Shown here piece by piece: positions 1 to 11,577 of a DNA stretch of 64,000 nt; the first letter of the stretch is position 1; each line of letters starts with the position of its first letter. The DNA comes from Ligustrum vulgare (lineage: Eukaryota; Streptophyta; Magnoliopsida; Lamiales; Oleaceae), in NCBI GenBank assembly GCA_963555705.1, contig OY743180.1, positions 38,410,129 through 38,474,128 of the forward strand, written 5' to 3'. The notes under the pieces are model-generated. The model ran no database searches. It was not told the DNA's origin and saw nothing but the letters and a program-made list of their open reading frames with translations. The position numbers and the translations under genes were made by a program.

Positions 1-621
1 TTGTCGGATAGTTTGGAGGAGCTGCACAGTTTTAAGGAAACGTTGAGATAGATGAGGATTCCATGTGTGAATTTTTGTGTGGATTGTCTAGACTAATAGG
101 ATGAAAGTGGGGTGAATTCTTTTGAAGGTTGGTTTTTTAGAACAAATGAGGGACATTGCACTAATCTTGGCTAAAAAATAAATAAAATTGATGGTCTGAA
201 AATTATAAGAGACATCATCATTATCCTTTCATTGTATTATCATTTTTATCATTTCATTGTATTAAAAAGGCAAAAAAGTAGGTGCATGAAACAGAAGACG
301 CACTAATGTCTTTCAAAAAAAAAAATATAAAAAAAGAAAAAATAAAGAAGAAAAAGAAAAAGCAGGTGCATGAAACAGAAGACGTACTAATGCCTTGATT
401 AAGTCTCGTTGGAGAGAATTAGACATTTGAAGTCTAGTAACCCAATTGATTCTTTGAGCTTGAAACAATCAAAATTTTGGAAAATCCTTATTTGTTGACG
501 TGTCGAGCTGCAATTTGTGAAGCCCATCCAAATTAGAGAGGGTATGGATTAGTATATTATTTCAACCTTATGATTGCACCTCGGGTAAAGGAAAAAAAAA
601 AGGGAAATAAGTTTGGGGGTG
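1..621. other. No gene; 3' non-coding remnant of an LTR retrotransposon
   Basis: I see no coding sequence here. The stretch is AT-rich and ends in a purine-rich, T/G-rich tract just before a solo LTR. Together with 2012-2270, which ends in a polypurine tract, it reads as the internal 3' non-coding part of an old Ty3/gypsy element on the + strand. A 29-bp direct repeat lies inside it at 280-308 and 364-392, one mismatch apart, separated by an A/G-rich run. Confidence 0.45.
280..392. repeat. Direct repeat of 29 bp around an A/G-rich tract
   Basis: The two copies, 280-308 and 364-392, both begin AGGTGCATGAAACAGAAGAC and differ at one position (C or T). The spacer is an almost pure A/G run. The likely origin is a local duplication during replication of the A-rich tract. 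Confidence 0.7.
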
Positions 622-2011
622 TGTAACGCCCCGAAAATTTTAAAAGAATAGAATTATTTAACGATTTTATCTTTGATGTCTTTTAACAATTTTGAAAATT
701 CACTAAAGTGTTGTATTTTTTGACGATAAATTTATTTTGGGCCAAATATTTAATTATTGATAGAGAGATAATTACTATATCAATATATTATAATCGTTTT
801 ATAGATTGTGATTAATTAGGAGTCTTAACTCAAAAGAAAATATTTTTTGATTGGTTATGCTCAAGATATTGTAGTTAGAAGATGTTACCTTAAATTAATA
901 TTGAATTGAATTAGTTTTGATTTTCAACTTTTCCTAAACTGTACACGTGTACATATTGGCCAGATTTATTGCTTTTAAAATACTATTTTTGACTACTAGA
1001 GTTAGGACTTTAGACAGAGATTGGAATTAAGTTTAGTCCAAACCAATTTCGTTTCTCTCTACCTCCCACGTGTAATAATTCTATTTGTCTTGAGAAATCT
1101 GTATACCATACTAATTGTTGAGAATACACGCTTATCCTATTACTGCACGACTTTTTCAATTTTAATTGGTCTAGGCAGTGACATTGCACGGTTTATAAGT
1201 TTTAATTATACTATAACTCAACTTTCTTTCGTAAATTTCATCTATAAATATAATCAACAAGTTAGTGACTTATCACACAAAAATATACGGTTTCGACAAA
1301 GAAATCCTGAAATATTTCAAAGCACTTCAATCACGATATTTTCAAGACAAATTAAACACACGTTTTGGATTTTCAATGTGCAATTTTATCTCTTTTAAAA
1401 TTCGTTTGATCAATTACAAGGTAAGATACATTACGTGCAAGTGGTTTAATTCTATTTTTTCATGATATTTATATAATATTACTTTTAATGCCTTAAGGCC
1501 TTCGGGTCTATTCTATGTTAAATCCTTCGAGATCGATGTGGGAATTCTTAAGTAATTCCTTGAGCTAGTTGTTATCGCGGCCAACTGCTCTAAACAAGGA
1601 AAATGTTTGATATGAATGTAATTTATATTTATATTATGATGAATTATAATTTGCACGTATCTTACTGGGTGTTTTTAAATACTCGCTCTTACTTTAAAAT
1701 TTTCTAGGCTAGTTCGGGTCGATTAGATTGTGACGTAATAGTGATGCAGACTGCTAATGGGATATGAAGAATTAAAGTTATAAAGTTTCATATTCCAATT
1801 TTATTTAATGTTATAGACATGTTTATCTATTAAATTAAATTATTATGAATTGTTGGAAAAACTCTTCAATTTCAAGTTTGGAAAGTTTTGAATACAATTT
1901 ATTTTTAAAGGTTTTGAGTATTTTGTTTTTACACTTCCGTATTTATTTAAAGAAAATAAGTTATTTTAGTAACACTTCGATGTTTAATTACGAAAAATCT
2001 GGGTCGTTACA
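622..2011 (+). mobile_element. Solo LTR, chromovirus-like, TSD GGGTG
   Basis: This 1390-bp unit starts TGTAACGCCCCGAAA and ends GGTCGTTACA. It is flanked by the perfect 5-bp duplication GGGTG at 617-621 and 2012-2016, so both ends are fixed by sequence. No internal region follows, so it is a solo LTR left by LTR-LTR recombination. The + orientation is inferred from the TTACTGGG hairpin near 1661-1684, which matches the same position in the full chromovirus LTR at 16765-18606. Small ORFs inside it are not genes. Confidence 0.88.
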
Positions 2012-2270
2012 GGGTGTGTATCTTATGAGAGAAGAAATGATATATTTGACCATCAAGGGTTGGGAATTGAATCAATTTATACACACATCAGTTTTGCATT
2101 AAATAGGTATAAATTGATTTTAGCACTGCAGTTTTGAAGTTGTTTGTAGTTTTGACCCAACATTCTAATCCTGGGACTCATGGCAAGTTGTCTAACCAAA
2201 GATTGTTTTAACTTCTATTTTAAGCTATATTTTGTTTGAGATCAAACAAATGTTCAAGTTTGGGGGTATT
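2012..2270 (+). other. Internal 3' end of a gypsy element with polypurine tract
   Basis: This continues the sequence of 1-621 after the solo LTR insertion. It ends in AAGTTTGGGGGTATT (2256-2270), a polypurine tract of the Athila type that directly abuts an LTR start. The same tract precedes the 3' LTR of the composite element at 31975-31989 on the minus strand. No ORF of note is present. Confidence 0.6.
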
Positions 2271-4100
2271 TGATAAGTGTATTTTGTACACTTATCTTAA
2301 TCGTCAAACTAGAGTATTTGTTATTGATTTTAATGAATTATAGCTTAATTTAATCATATTTTATGTATTAGGTGAAATCCAATACGAAATGAATGAATCA
2401 AAGGAAATTGATAGAAAATCGAGCTAAAATGAGATAACTCAAAGTTCGGAGACTTAAATGCAAACTTTCAAAAAGATGACTCGAACCATTTGTCTACTCT
2501 CGCATGATACTAAAGATTCAATTGGAAGAGTTGGAAGCTAAATTTAGTGAAATAAATGCAAACGGACAAAAATGAAAGAATTTTAGCCGAACAAGTTATG
2601 CTAAAAAATTTCAGCTTCGTATTAAGGCTCATGTTTCATCCCATAAACTTTCAAATTGGAAAATGTCTTTTCTAGATGAATTGTAGCCCTCTGAGTCATC
2701 TTTCCACAGAATTTTGAGTTTTTTCGATCGGACATCAGACGAAGAAGTAACAATGAAATTACCGACTATTGGTCGGATGAAAAATCTGCTATGCGTCCGA
2801 GGAAGAGGGTTCAAAATCCGATTTTCTGCATTATTTCAATTGTTTTAGTAATCCATTTTGCACAAGTATGGACACAAAGACTAGATAGAAATTAATGGAG
2901 AAAAATTTGAAAATGAATGGAGAAAATGGTGGAAAAGAAAAGATAAGATCAATAGTGGATGGGAGCATGATGGAAGAGAATAATTCTTGCAAATGGACAT
3001 TATCTTATCATAAAGGAGATGCTATTGCACTCTATAAATAGCAAGGGAAAATGAAGGAGAAGACACACCTCTTACATACACTTCTTGTATACTACAACAA
3101 GGAGAATAAATCAAGCTTTGTGAGAATTCAATAGAGGAATTCAAAGGAGGTCTCTTGGAGGAATTTACAACAATTCCCATCACTAAGCTTTCTTTACTCT
3201 TTCTTTTGTATTTTTCTCATGCTTGTATTTCTTATACTTGATGTTTACATTATGTGCAACACGAGTAGCTAAATTCTCCTTTGATTGAGGAAGAAGTTGA
3301 AGCATCTAGACATGGGTTTCTAGTTTATAAAAACTAAGTTCATTTCATTATATATTCTGATTATGTTTATATTTCATTGATTTCATGCCATATTGTTCTT
3401 TCTTTATTGCTTTGGAGGCCTACTAAGTAATAGGGTTAGAATGATTAATGTTATACTTTGGTTCTTAATCCGTAATTGTTAAGTTACCAAGATAATTTGT
3501 AACAAATGCAAAAATGATTTGAACCGAGCGAATCTCTATTTTGCATGTGGTATGTGACCTAGGTTAAATAAACCAAGCTTATGAGTTTTTTGCCTTGAAT
3601 AACCTATCCTTAAGAGTTTAATCTTTCAATTATTTAAATTTAAAGAGCTTATTCTAGATTGTTAATTGGAAAGATATTGGATAGAGAGCTTGTTCTATCC
3701 AATGACTAAGTAAAAAGGATTCCGATTAGCACAACTTGTGTGCTTTTTGAGGGTTATTACAATTGATCTGTTTAATTGAAGTGAATTTGTTTATTTATTA
3801 TGACCTAATGTCTAGATGTGGATACTAATTCCTCAATCATATTTTTTGACGCACTTTACAAATTTACTTGTTTCACTATTTTTACATCTTTTGCAATTTA
3901 CTTATTTTATTATGACAACAAAACCAACCCCCCCCCCCCCCCCCAATTTCAACAAATCAATTAATTCAAACTATCACAATCTCTGTGGAAGAAAGACCCT
4001 TACTTTCTATTATACTTCACAATGTCGAAACATTCAAGAGTATTAAGGAGTAAGGAACTTATTTTGGAGCATCATTCGTGGTGCGACCACTTTACATGAC
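2271..4100 (+). repeat. LTR of an Athila/Tat-type element (TGATAAGTG family)
   Basis: The start is TGATAAGTGTATTTTG, directly after a polypurine tract, and its first 26 bases form a hairpin. The same start is seen in minus orientation at 35343 and 57300. The right part holds a C-run (about 3930-3945) and the phrase ATCTCTGTGGAAGA seen near the U5 end of this LTR class. The 3' boundary is uncertain; I place it near 4100 because a diverged GGAGCATC...GGTGCGACC block at 4066-4089 resembles the LTR/primer-site end. It may be the 3' LTR of the upstream remnant, the 5' LTR of the downstream Tat-like element, or one LTR shared by both. Confidence 0.6.
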
Positions 4101-4201
4101 ACCATTAATAAGTTAACTGGACAACTTTGTTAGTCAACTTTTCCAAATATATGGCACCACTTTCAAGCAAGAATGATTGTGGGACATAATCCCATGGTTG
4201 T

Positions 4202-4478
4202 AAGTCCAAATCAGGGAATAGAGACAACTATTGCAAATCCAAATCAAGGAATAAAGCCACCTATTGGACCATCCTCTTCAAACCAGGGGGTGTTGGCATG
4301 ACAGGTTTAAATGGTGGTAATGGAACACTAAACTTTGGGGGTAACCCAAATGCAAGAGATAATGTTCAAAATAACGGACATAATACTCCACATGTTAATG
4401 ATTGGGGAAATATTCAAACTAATGGTAATAACGGTCTAAACAATGACGTTTTCACTGAAAATTTGTTACCAAGCCTTA
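4202..4478 (+). pseudogene. Tat-like gag, N-terminal fragment
   Basis: A frame rich in Asn and Gly (NGGNGTLNFGGNPNARDN and onward) runs to the insertion point of the small element at 4479. It resumes as RPQLIPPGNQPIGVPYDL on the other side, from 7326. Low-complexity N-termini are usual in Tat gag proteins. The frame has stops upstream of 4298 and the true start codon is not clear. It is a fragment, not a functional gene. Confidence 0.5.
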
Positions 4479-5088
4479 TGATGTGTTCCGGACCCTCGAC
4501 AATCGGAGTCATGGCAGGCTTGACGGAAAAATCTACAATTCAAGCCAAATTGGAGCAAAAACGAGGCAAAAATGATCAATTTTGGTATTTACGGCCGTAA
4601 CTAAGGAGCGGATCAAATTTCGCAGGATCTTGATTATTTTATTTCCTTTTTCCAAATTTTAATTATTTTGGCTATTTTAGTTTAATTAGGATTCTATTTT
4701 GAGTCCATTAGTGGCTAGGGTTTTTGTTTGCTTATTTATACGTTTTTTCCATTCATTGTAATTCAGACTTGATTTTGATATAAACAGTTTTTATTGAGGA
4801 TTCAATAAAATTTATAGATGGATTCCTATATTTTTCGAACTTATCAAGAATATTTCTTGTGGCGTTCAAATACCGAACTTATCAAATATTTGCTAGAATA
4901 TTTGTGGCGTTCAAATCAGAGACTTATCAAGGAGATCGGACAAATCCTTGTGGCGTTTCGAAAGTCGTGGTTCTTTATTCCACATCGTCGAGCCACCGCG
5001 TCGTGAATATCGGATCAAGATTCCACAGTCTATCCACAACCTGGGTTCGGAACTTTCCGGCGTTTCTTCCGTGCTTCGAATCTCATTA
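4479..5088 (+). repeat. 5' LTR of the protease-only element
   Basis: It starts TGATGTGTTCCGG and ends AATCTCATTA, two bases before the primer binding site. It matches 6709-7320 along its full length with scattered substitutions and one- to two-base indels. Confidence 0.88.
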
Positions 5089-5090
5089 TC

Positions 5091-5102
5091 TGGTATCAGA
5101 GC
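5091..5102 (+). other. Primer binding site, tRNA-iMet type
   Basis: TGGTATCAGAGC is complementary to the 3' end of plant initiator methionine tRNA. It lies two bases after the LTR end, the normal position for priming minus-strand DNA synthesis. Confidence 0.85.
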
Positions 5103-5555
5103 TGGACTCTGAATTCAGGTTATTCTACCCAGTTAATTCTTATGTTTATCATCGAGTCTGTCATAAGAATTATCCATATATTGTTGTTGAGTCTTTCTTT
5201 TCTTGAGTGTTCTTCGTGCCAGTAAATTTTTTTCTAGTTTGATCCATATAAAAATTCAACAAAAATTCAAAAGTGTTTATTTTGTTCAATTCTTATCCAA
5301 ATTCTGTTCCGTTTGTTTTGTTGTACTCGTGTCGAATTTTCGGATTTATTTTAAAAAAAAAAATTATTTTTTTATTATTATTTAATTCCGAAAATTCATT
5401 ATTAAAAAAAAAGTCATTCCAAAATTCAAGACCACTTTCTTGAGTTTCTTTAAAATTCTTGGTATTCATTTCCTTCCAAGTCAATAAAAGTCGTTCTTGC
5501 TATTTAATGTCTAAATCCTCTTCATTTTTGAATTTTTTTTAACGTCACATAAGGA
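5103..5555 (+). other. Untranslated leader of the protease-only element
   Basis: This is a 450-base T-rich stretch between the primer site and the ORF, containing A and T homopolymers. I see no gag remnant in any frame, so the element appears to lack gag by design or by old loss. Confidence 0.6.
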
Positions 5556-6662
5556 ATGGATTATGATCCGAGTTCTTTATTCCAAACTAGATGTTATGTG
5601 GATCATAAGGGGTGCAGTTTGGCGATTGATGGAAAGTGTTTTACTAATTTCGTTAGTAGCACCGTGGTTGAAAAATTAGGATTGCCCCTAGAACCACACT
5701 ATAAACCTTGTAGGATGACGTGGATGAGGGAGTTTGGGAATTTCAAAGTAACCAAACAAGTTCTAGTGCCTATCACCCAGGGAAGGTATTGTGATGATGT
5801 ATGGTGTGATGTAGTGCCATTGAAATCTTATCATATTTTATTGGGAAACCCTTGGAGACATAGGAGGGAGACTGTTTATGATAAGAGTATGCACATATAC
5901 CAATTCCTTAAGAAAGGGAAAACATGCGTACTATATGGGTTGACATTAGAGGAAGCACTAAAAGATTCACGGAGAGTAAGGAAGGAGAGTGAAAAGTGGT
6001 GTAATAGGAGGCATCGTGGGGATAAGGATATTGATAAGAAGGAGGGAGAGTTGAAATTAAAAACAAATAAACAAACTCCAAAATTTGATGAGGAATTGAT
6101 TAGGAATGAAATTGTTGAAGATAAGAGGAATGAAATGAAAGTTGGTGTAGAAGTTCAACATTTGAACTTTGAATTGGAAAATCCACATTTGGATAGTGAT
6201 GAGGTAGTGTGCAAACATGGTGATACGAATGTGGAGGTAGAAGATGTGGTTGAATTTGAAAGAAAAAAATTTGAAGAGGTGGATGAGCTAGAAAATCTTG
6301 AGTTAAAGGAAGTAACCGAGCTTGAGAGAAAAGAGATAGAAGGGGGCGAGCAAGAAGTTTCAAAAGGAGAACGAGGTGAAGAGAGGGGCCTCATGGTTCA
6401 AAAGGTGGAATTGACAGTGACAATTCATAAATACAAGGATCCATACCTTGTACATCATAAACCTAATGTTTCCCTCCCCGCTTTATTTAATTTTGTTTTG
6501 CATGTCAAATGTACTTGGAAATTTGGGCAACACCACCAATGCTCACAGGAGTTTCTACTTCAATCCATTCATGTAACCCAAGTTACAGGATACTATTGGT
6601 CATCCCTCTGGCATGGAAGCAATAATTTTCCATTTGATCCAGGAGGTGAAGTGAAACAATAG
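5556..6662 (+). CDS. Retropepsin-like protein with acidic Glu/Lys-rich middle, 368 aa
   Basis: The first ~120 residues match the plant Ty3/gypsy aspartic protease-like pattern. An IDGKCFTNF segment holds the expected catalytic Asp, but the usual D-S/T-G triad reads D-G-K. It is followed by VVEKLGL and a second-strand motif YHILLGNPW. Residues ~125-285 are very rich in Glu, Lys and Val (repeated VEVEDVVEFERKK-like text) and probably form helices or a coiled coil. The C-terminal ~80 residues match nothing I know. The ORF is uninterrupted and starts at the ATG of MDYDPSS. Without the triad Gly the domain may bind rather than cut. This is the only ORF of the element, so it may act in cis or be a leftover. 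Confidence 0.72.
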   Translation: MDYDPSSLFQTRCYVDHKGCSLAIDGKCFTNFVSSTVVEKLGLPLEPHYKPCRMTWMREFGNFKVTKQVLVPITQGRYCDDVWCDVVPLKSYHILLGNPWRHRRETVYDKSMHIYQFLKKGKTCVLYGLTLEEALKDSRRVRKESEKWCNRRHRGDKDIDKKEGELKLKTNKQTPKFDEELIRNEIVEDKRNEMKVGVEVQHLNFELENPHLDSDEVVCKHGDTNVEVEDVVEFERKKFEEVDELENLELKEVTELERKEIEGGEQEVSKGERGEERGLMVQKVELTVTIHKYKDPYLVHHKPNVSLPALFNFVLHVKCTWKFGQHHQCSQEFLLQSIHVTQVTGYYWSSLWHGSNNFPFDPGGEVKQ

Positions 6663-6708
6663 GAACAAAGCTATGATTCGAGACGAATCACCCTAAAGAA
6701 GGAGGGTA

Positions 6709-7320
6709 TGATGTGTTTCGGACCCTCGAAAATCGGAGTCATGGCAGGCTTGACGGAAAAATCTACAATTCAAGCCAAATTGGAGCAAAAAACCGAGGCA
6801 AAAAGGATCAATTTTGGTATTTACGGCCGTAACTAAGGAGCGGATCAAATTTCGCAAGATCTTGATTATTTTATTTCCTTTTTTCAAATTTTAGTTATTT
6901 TAGTTATTTTAGTTTAATTAGGATTCTATTTCGAGTCAATTAGTGGCTAGGGTTTTTGTTTGCTTATTTATACGCTTTTTCCATTCATTGTAATTCAGAC
7001 TTGATTTTGATATAAACAGTTTTTATTGAGGATTCAATAAAATTTATAGGTATATTCCTATATTTTTCGAACTTATCAAGAATATTTCTTGTGGCGTTCA
7101 AATACCGAACTTATCAAATATTTACTAGAATATTTGTGGCGTTCAAATCAGAGACTTATCAAGGAGATCGGACAAATCCTTGTGGCGTTTCGAAAGTCGT
7201 GGTTCTTTATTCCGCATCGTCGAGCCATCGCGTCGTGAATATCAGGTCAAGATTCCACAGTCCATCCACAACCTGGGTTCGGAACTTTCTGGCGTTTCTT
7301 TCGCGCTTCGAATCTCATCA
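6709..7320 (+). repeat. 3' LTR of the protease-only element
   Basis: It starts TGATGTGTTTCGG directly after a polypurine tract (AAAGAAGGAGGGTA, 6695-6708) and ends CTCATCA before the duplicated CCTTA. It is homologous to 4479-5088. Confidence 0.88.
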
Positions 7321-7325
7321 CCTTA

Positions 7326-9319
7326 GGCCTCAATTGATACCACCAGGAAACCAACCCATAGGTGTCCCCTATGATCTCAACGTCTTGTTGAGAGATCAAA
7401 TTGCCGAGATAGTGTGAGATCAAATGGCTATTGGAATGCGTCCTTGTATTAGACTGACTTACACAAAGTCATACCTTGATTGGGTAGATCAAGCATATCC
7501 ATAGCCTAGAGGATACAAAGTACTAGAATTTTCGCTGTCACTAGCTTAGGAGATGTTTCCACTCTAGAACATGTAGGGCGATTCACATTGCAGTGCAGTG
7601 AAGTAACTGATTATCATAATATGAGACTATTCCCTAGTTCATTAACAAGAGTAGCTTTCTCATGGTTCAATAATTTTCCAGCAAATTTTGTGCAGACATA
7701 GCAACATTTAGAGTAATTATTCTATGCTCAATCTTATAAAACTGAGTCTGAAGTGACTTTGACCGATTTGGCGAATTTACGTCAAATGCTCAACGAATGG
7801 GCAGAAGGTTTTCTTCAAAGGTTCAAAATGATCATGAGAAAATGTTTTGTTCCTTTGCATAAAAAGGAATTCGTCAAGATCACTCAAAGTTGTTTGGGTT
7901 TTGACTTGAAAAAGAAGTACCAAAATAGAGAATTTCCAGACTTATTCCAGTTGAGTGCTAATGTGATTAGATATGAACGTCTAATAAGAGAAGAGGAACA
8001 AATGAAAAATTCTAGCAAAGGGACTTACTATAGAGACTCGAATTTTGACGTCCACATGGTTGATGATGAAGATTATGACCAAAACGAAGTGTGTTTAGCC
8101 GAACTAATTAAGGTAGATGTGTATACCTTCCCTTTAGGAGATAAAAACAAAAAGGCTAGAATGTTTTCGTTTGGCATGACGAAATTGGACCTTATATTAG
8201 ACAAACTATATAAAGACAAACGGATAAAATTGAGCGATAAGCATAAATCGCCAAACCTTGAACAAATCAAGGGTAAAAAATATTGTAAATGGCATAATGC
8301 ATGGTTTCATATGACTAACAATTGCTTGGATTTTCGTCATGTGTTACAAGATGCAATCTAATTCGGGCGAATCACTTTTGGAGCCAAGAAGAAGATGGCG
8401 GTGGATGAAAATCCCTTCCCACATCCACTTGGGGGTAAATATGATGACAACTAGCTTCGAAAGTAGGTTGCCAAAATTCTAGTTGGTCATAGATGAGGGA
8501 AAGGAAGATTCTGGGCGGCATCCTAGTGTTTTTGAATGTTTAAAGGGAAAGGAACCTTGAAAATATGAAGGTATCTTGTGTACTAGATGTATAGGGGAAG
8601 TAAATGAGTGTGCGGGAAAAGTAGGGGCATGGAGGCATTACAATCGGTCTAAATTTGTTCATAATTTCCAACCTGACAGAGGACGAGGTATACAATTCTA
8701 TAGAAAACTTCCTTTTGAAAGGCAGTTCAGGCTGATGAACATCGGGAGAACATTCAGACCACAGTCTCGTCAGCCAAATGTGTGGCATTCGGTATAATAT
8801 AGGAATGGTCGTTCCTTTTAATGAGATGATTAGAACACAACAAAAACGTTTCCAGAAGAATTATGGCAAAATGATGCGACGATAGCAGGGGTTATCACAC
8901 CCTAAAGCACTTGAGTTCCTTAAGGTTGCCAATAAGAATATTCTCAATGATAGCATCGGTGGATCAATGGAAGCAGCATCAGAAAGCTCTTCTAGGAAGT
9001 CAAAATTTGAGCGTAGTAAGAAAGATGAAGATGAGGAAGATCTGGGGAAATCTACCATCATTTAGTTCGATACTTTGCCTCCAGTTATGGCTAATAACTA
9101 ATTTTCGGCCAATGAATTCAAAAGCAAAGAGAATGATGAAGATGAAGATGAGATAGAAGATAACAAGGAGGAAGCATGCATGCTAGTGTGTGACGAAGGC
9201 CAAACATCCCAGGAGGTATGTTATGAAGATGAAGATGAGATAGAAGCAGAAGGGAAAGGAGGGTAGTGTCGCGCAATAAATGGCTAAAGCAACTGTATCA
9301 GGAGGGTGTCCACGAAGTA
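7326..9319 (+). pseudogene. Tat-like gag, central and C-terminal part with zinc-knuckle relic
   Basis: Readable segments in order are: a YPxGYK-like entry near 7500; LEHVGRF-like text near 7565; a capsid stretch PSSLTRVAFSWFNNF near 7640-7680; a 202-residue open frame 7753-8361 containing LTDLANLRQML; and KYCKWHNAWFHMTNNC near 8279. That last is a Cys/His pattern typical of Tat gag C-termini. A Ser/Lys/Glu-rich linker runs to 9319, where a solo LTR interrupts it. Several stops break it (for example around 7418 and 8360). The role was capsid formation and RNA packaging. Confidence 0.62.
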
Positions 9320-10329
9320 GACTTTGTAACGCCCCTAGTTATAACCACTCGAACGTCACTTCATCGTCTCAACTAACTTTCAAAATCGATAATTAAGCGG
9401 GAAAATAACTGGAATATCAATCGCGTAATTTTATAAAGTTTAACTCAAATGGTAAACAACTCGAATACTGAATTAATTTGAAAAACAAACTTGGAACAAA
9501 CATGAAATAAGTTTCAATTTCAAATAAAAACATTTCAAGAATTTCAATAATGGCCACCATCATTCGCCTCGTTGCCAACTCCATCATCTTCAAATTTGGT
9601 TTTTGGAAAATGAGAGTATTTCAAAAAAAATACTCAGTAGACTCGTGCATAATAATAATTTGATATTATAAATTAAAACACATAATCATGATATTAAAGT
9701 CTCAGGTGTCGAAATGATCACCAGTAATCTCATGAACAAGTAAATAAATACAAGTTCAAGTCTCATGCATTTAAGCAAGTAAATTCTTGTAACATACTCT
9801 CATGCTTGAAAAGCAAGTAATTCTCATGAACACGTTCATACAAGCTAAACTTATAATTCAAACAATCATTGATGCGCACTTTTGAAAAGAAAATTTGTAA
9901 ATAAGAGTCTACCTTAATTCTCGAGTATTGAGCAAACGGGAATAATACTTCTAATGTTCTCGCGCCTCGTCTAGTCCTATTAAATAAATATATAATTAAA
10001 ATTATATTTTGGATTAATCAAGTTTAGAAAGATAAATTTGTGTAAATAAGGTTTTTAAAAGGATTTAGGGATTAAATAAGATAAATGTAAGAAATCAGGG
10101 GCTGATTCACATAAATAATAAATCTTGAAATTGATTCATAACTTTTCAGAAATAAAGGAGCTGACTAAAATATCTTAAAATTGCAGGGGCTTAAAACAAT
10201 AACTTTTAAAACTTGGGATTGAAATTGATAGTTCAAGAAGCTTGGGACTACGAGGCCAACGTAATTACTTTTTAAAATCGGGGGACTAAATAGGTGATTT
10301 TACAAAATCAAAACTTTAAAATATAAGTC

Positions 10330-10672
10330 CCTGTTCTCTTTGCTGTTTTGAGGTCGTTTTCTGTTTTTATTTTCGAAAATGCTAAAAACGTGTTCTCTTT
10401 ACCATTTTCGAAAACGCATTTTTGGAAAAAAAAAATAATTAAAGGAAATTTGAGTTTTAGTTAGTAATATTCTGCAAGCAAATTAATTAAAAATAGTTTA
10501 AGTAGTATTCTGCAAAATTTCAAACAGAACGTGTTTTCCAACTTTTCATTTTCAAAAACTGTTTTCAGAAATGATAAACCAAACGCGTTTTCAGCAAATT
10601 TGAAAACAAAAATAAAAACAGGAAACACAAAACATTTTCGAAAATGAAAATACAGAATAAAATACAAACAGA
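10330..10672. mobile_element. MITE-like insertion with imperfect inverted ends
   Basis: The left end reads GTTCTCTTTGCTGTTTT. The reverse complement of the right end reads GTTCTGTTTGTATTTT. The flanks inside both ends repeat TTTTCGAAAA and GTTTTC text in inverted order, so the unit can fold back on itself. A related stretch occurs at ~26250-26430. I could not fix a target duplication, so the boundaries are approximate. Confidence 0.45.
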
Positions 10673-11546
10673 ACGCCCTCTCTCATTTCTCTCTCAAACA
10701 ACCGACAGAGAAAGAGGGAGAGAGGTCGGGAGACGAGACCACCGATCACCAGCGATAGCGTCGCCGTCCGTCCTGCCGACGGTGGCGCTGCCTTCGCTCG
10801 GTGGTGCCCTAGTGTGCGGTGGGTGAATATAAAGGATTTGGGGCAGTTTTTTGTGCGAAAATCAAGGTAAACCGAGACACAATTTTTTCGGGCGATCTCC
10901 GGCGGAACTCCAGTCGGACGTGCCGATGGTTAAGGTAAGACAATGGGCTTTCTTTCTTTTTGGTTTTTTTTGGTTCGATTGTGGTTTGATCTCGAATGGG
11001 CAGCCCCGGTTTGGAGATAGGGTGCTATGGCTGATTTAGGAAGGATTGGGGCTGTTAAATCTTCCATTGCAATTTATAGTTTGGGATTGATGGTTCAGTT
11101 TTAGTGGAGGTGATTGGTGGAAGTGGTGAAAGGGTAGTGACAGTTTCGGAATGGATAGGAGTCCCTTTTTTTTTGGGGGGTTTTGACATAGGCAGGTGAA
11201 TTGCGTGAATTTGGTAGCAGTGTTTTGGTTGATGAATTTTTCTGGTGGAGGAGCTTGTGTTGTGTCTGCGGTTTGTGATGTTGTCTGATCGTTTGGGAAA
11301 TGTGTGAAACAAACGTGAATTATGTGGGCTAATGGAAATGAAGACTTACTTAAGTTTATAGATTCATGTGAGGGAAGAATGGAGAGGAATGAAGACAATT
11401 TATACAGTGATGAAACCCAATTCTCAGTAACCGAACATTGATGCAGGGAGTTGAAGAGAAATTTTAACTAAACTTTGATGGGGAACATTTGAGTTGAAGG
11501 AAGTTGAATAGCTGGAGTTATAATTGCTGAAAATTAACTTATGTAT

Positions 11547-11548
<2 letters not shown>

Positions 11549-11577
<29 letters not shown>
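11549..11577. repeat. (GAT)n microsatellite
   Basis: About nine and a half perfect GAT units lie inside the solo LTR. Confidence 0.9.

Larger units (their letters stand above)
4479..7320 (+). mobile_element. Non-autonomous LTR retrotransposon with a protease-only ORF, TSD CCTTA
   Basis: This 2842-bp element has two LTRs (610 and 612 bp) starting TGATGTGTT and ending CTCATCA or CTCATTA. It has an initiator-Met primer site (TGGTATCAGAGC) after the left LTR, one long ORF, and a polypurine tract (AAAGAAGGAGGGTA) before the right LTR. The perfect 5-bp duplication CCTTA lies at 4474-4478 and 7321-7325. No gag, RT, RNase H or integrase is present, so it must move with help from another element. It landed in the gag of the Tat-like element. 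By eye the LTRs differ at several percent, so it is moderately old. Confidence 0.88.

Noticed and set aside
1021..2102. Frames in and beside the first solo LTR
   Set aside because: They lie inside or across the boundary of a TSD-bounded solo LTR and show no domain.
6100..6394. Antisense frames inside the protease-only ORF
   Set aside because: They are shadows of the Glu/Lys-rich coding strand (Ser/Phe/Leu-rich mirror text) with no independent support.
10644..11398. Short frames with Arg/Ser-rich text in the 2.5-kb solo LTR
   Set aside because: They arise from GA/CT-rich LTR sequence bounded by a target duplication. No domain or codon signal.
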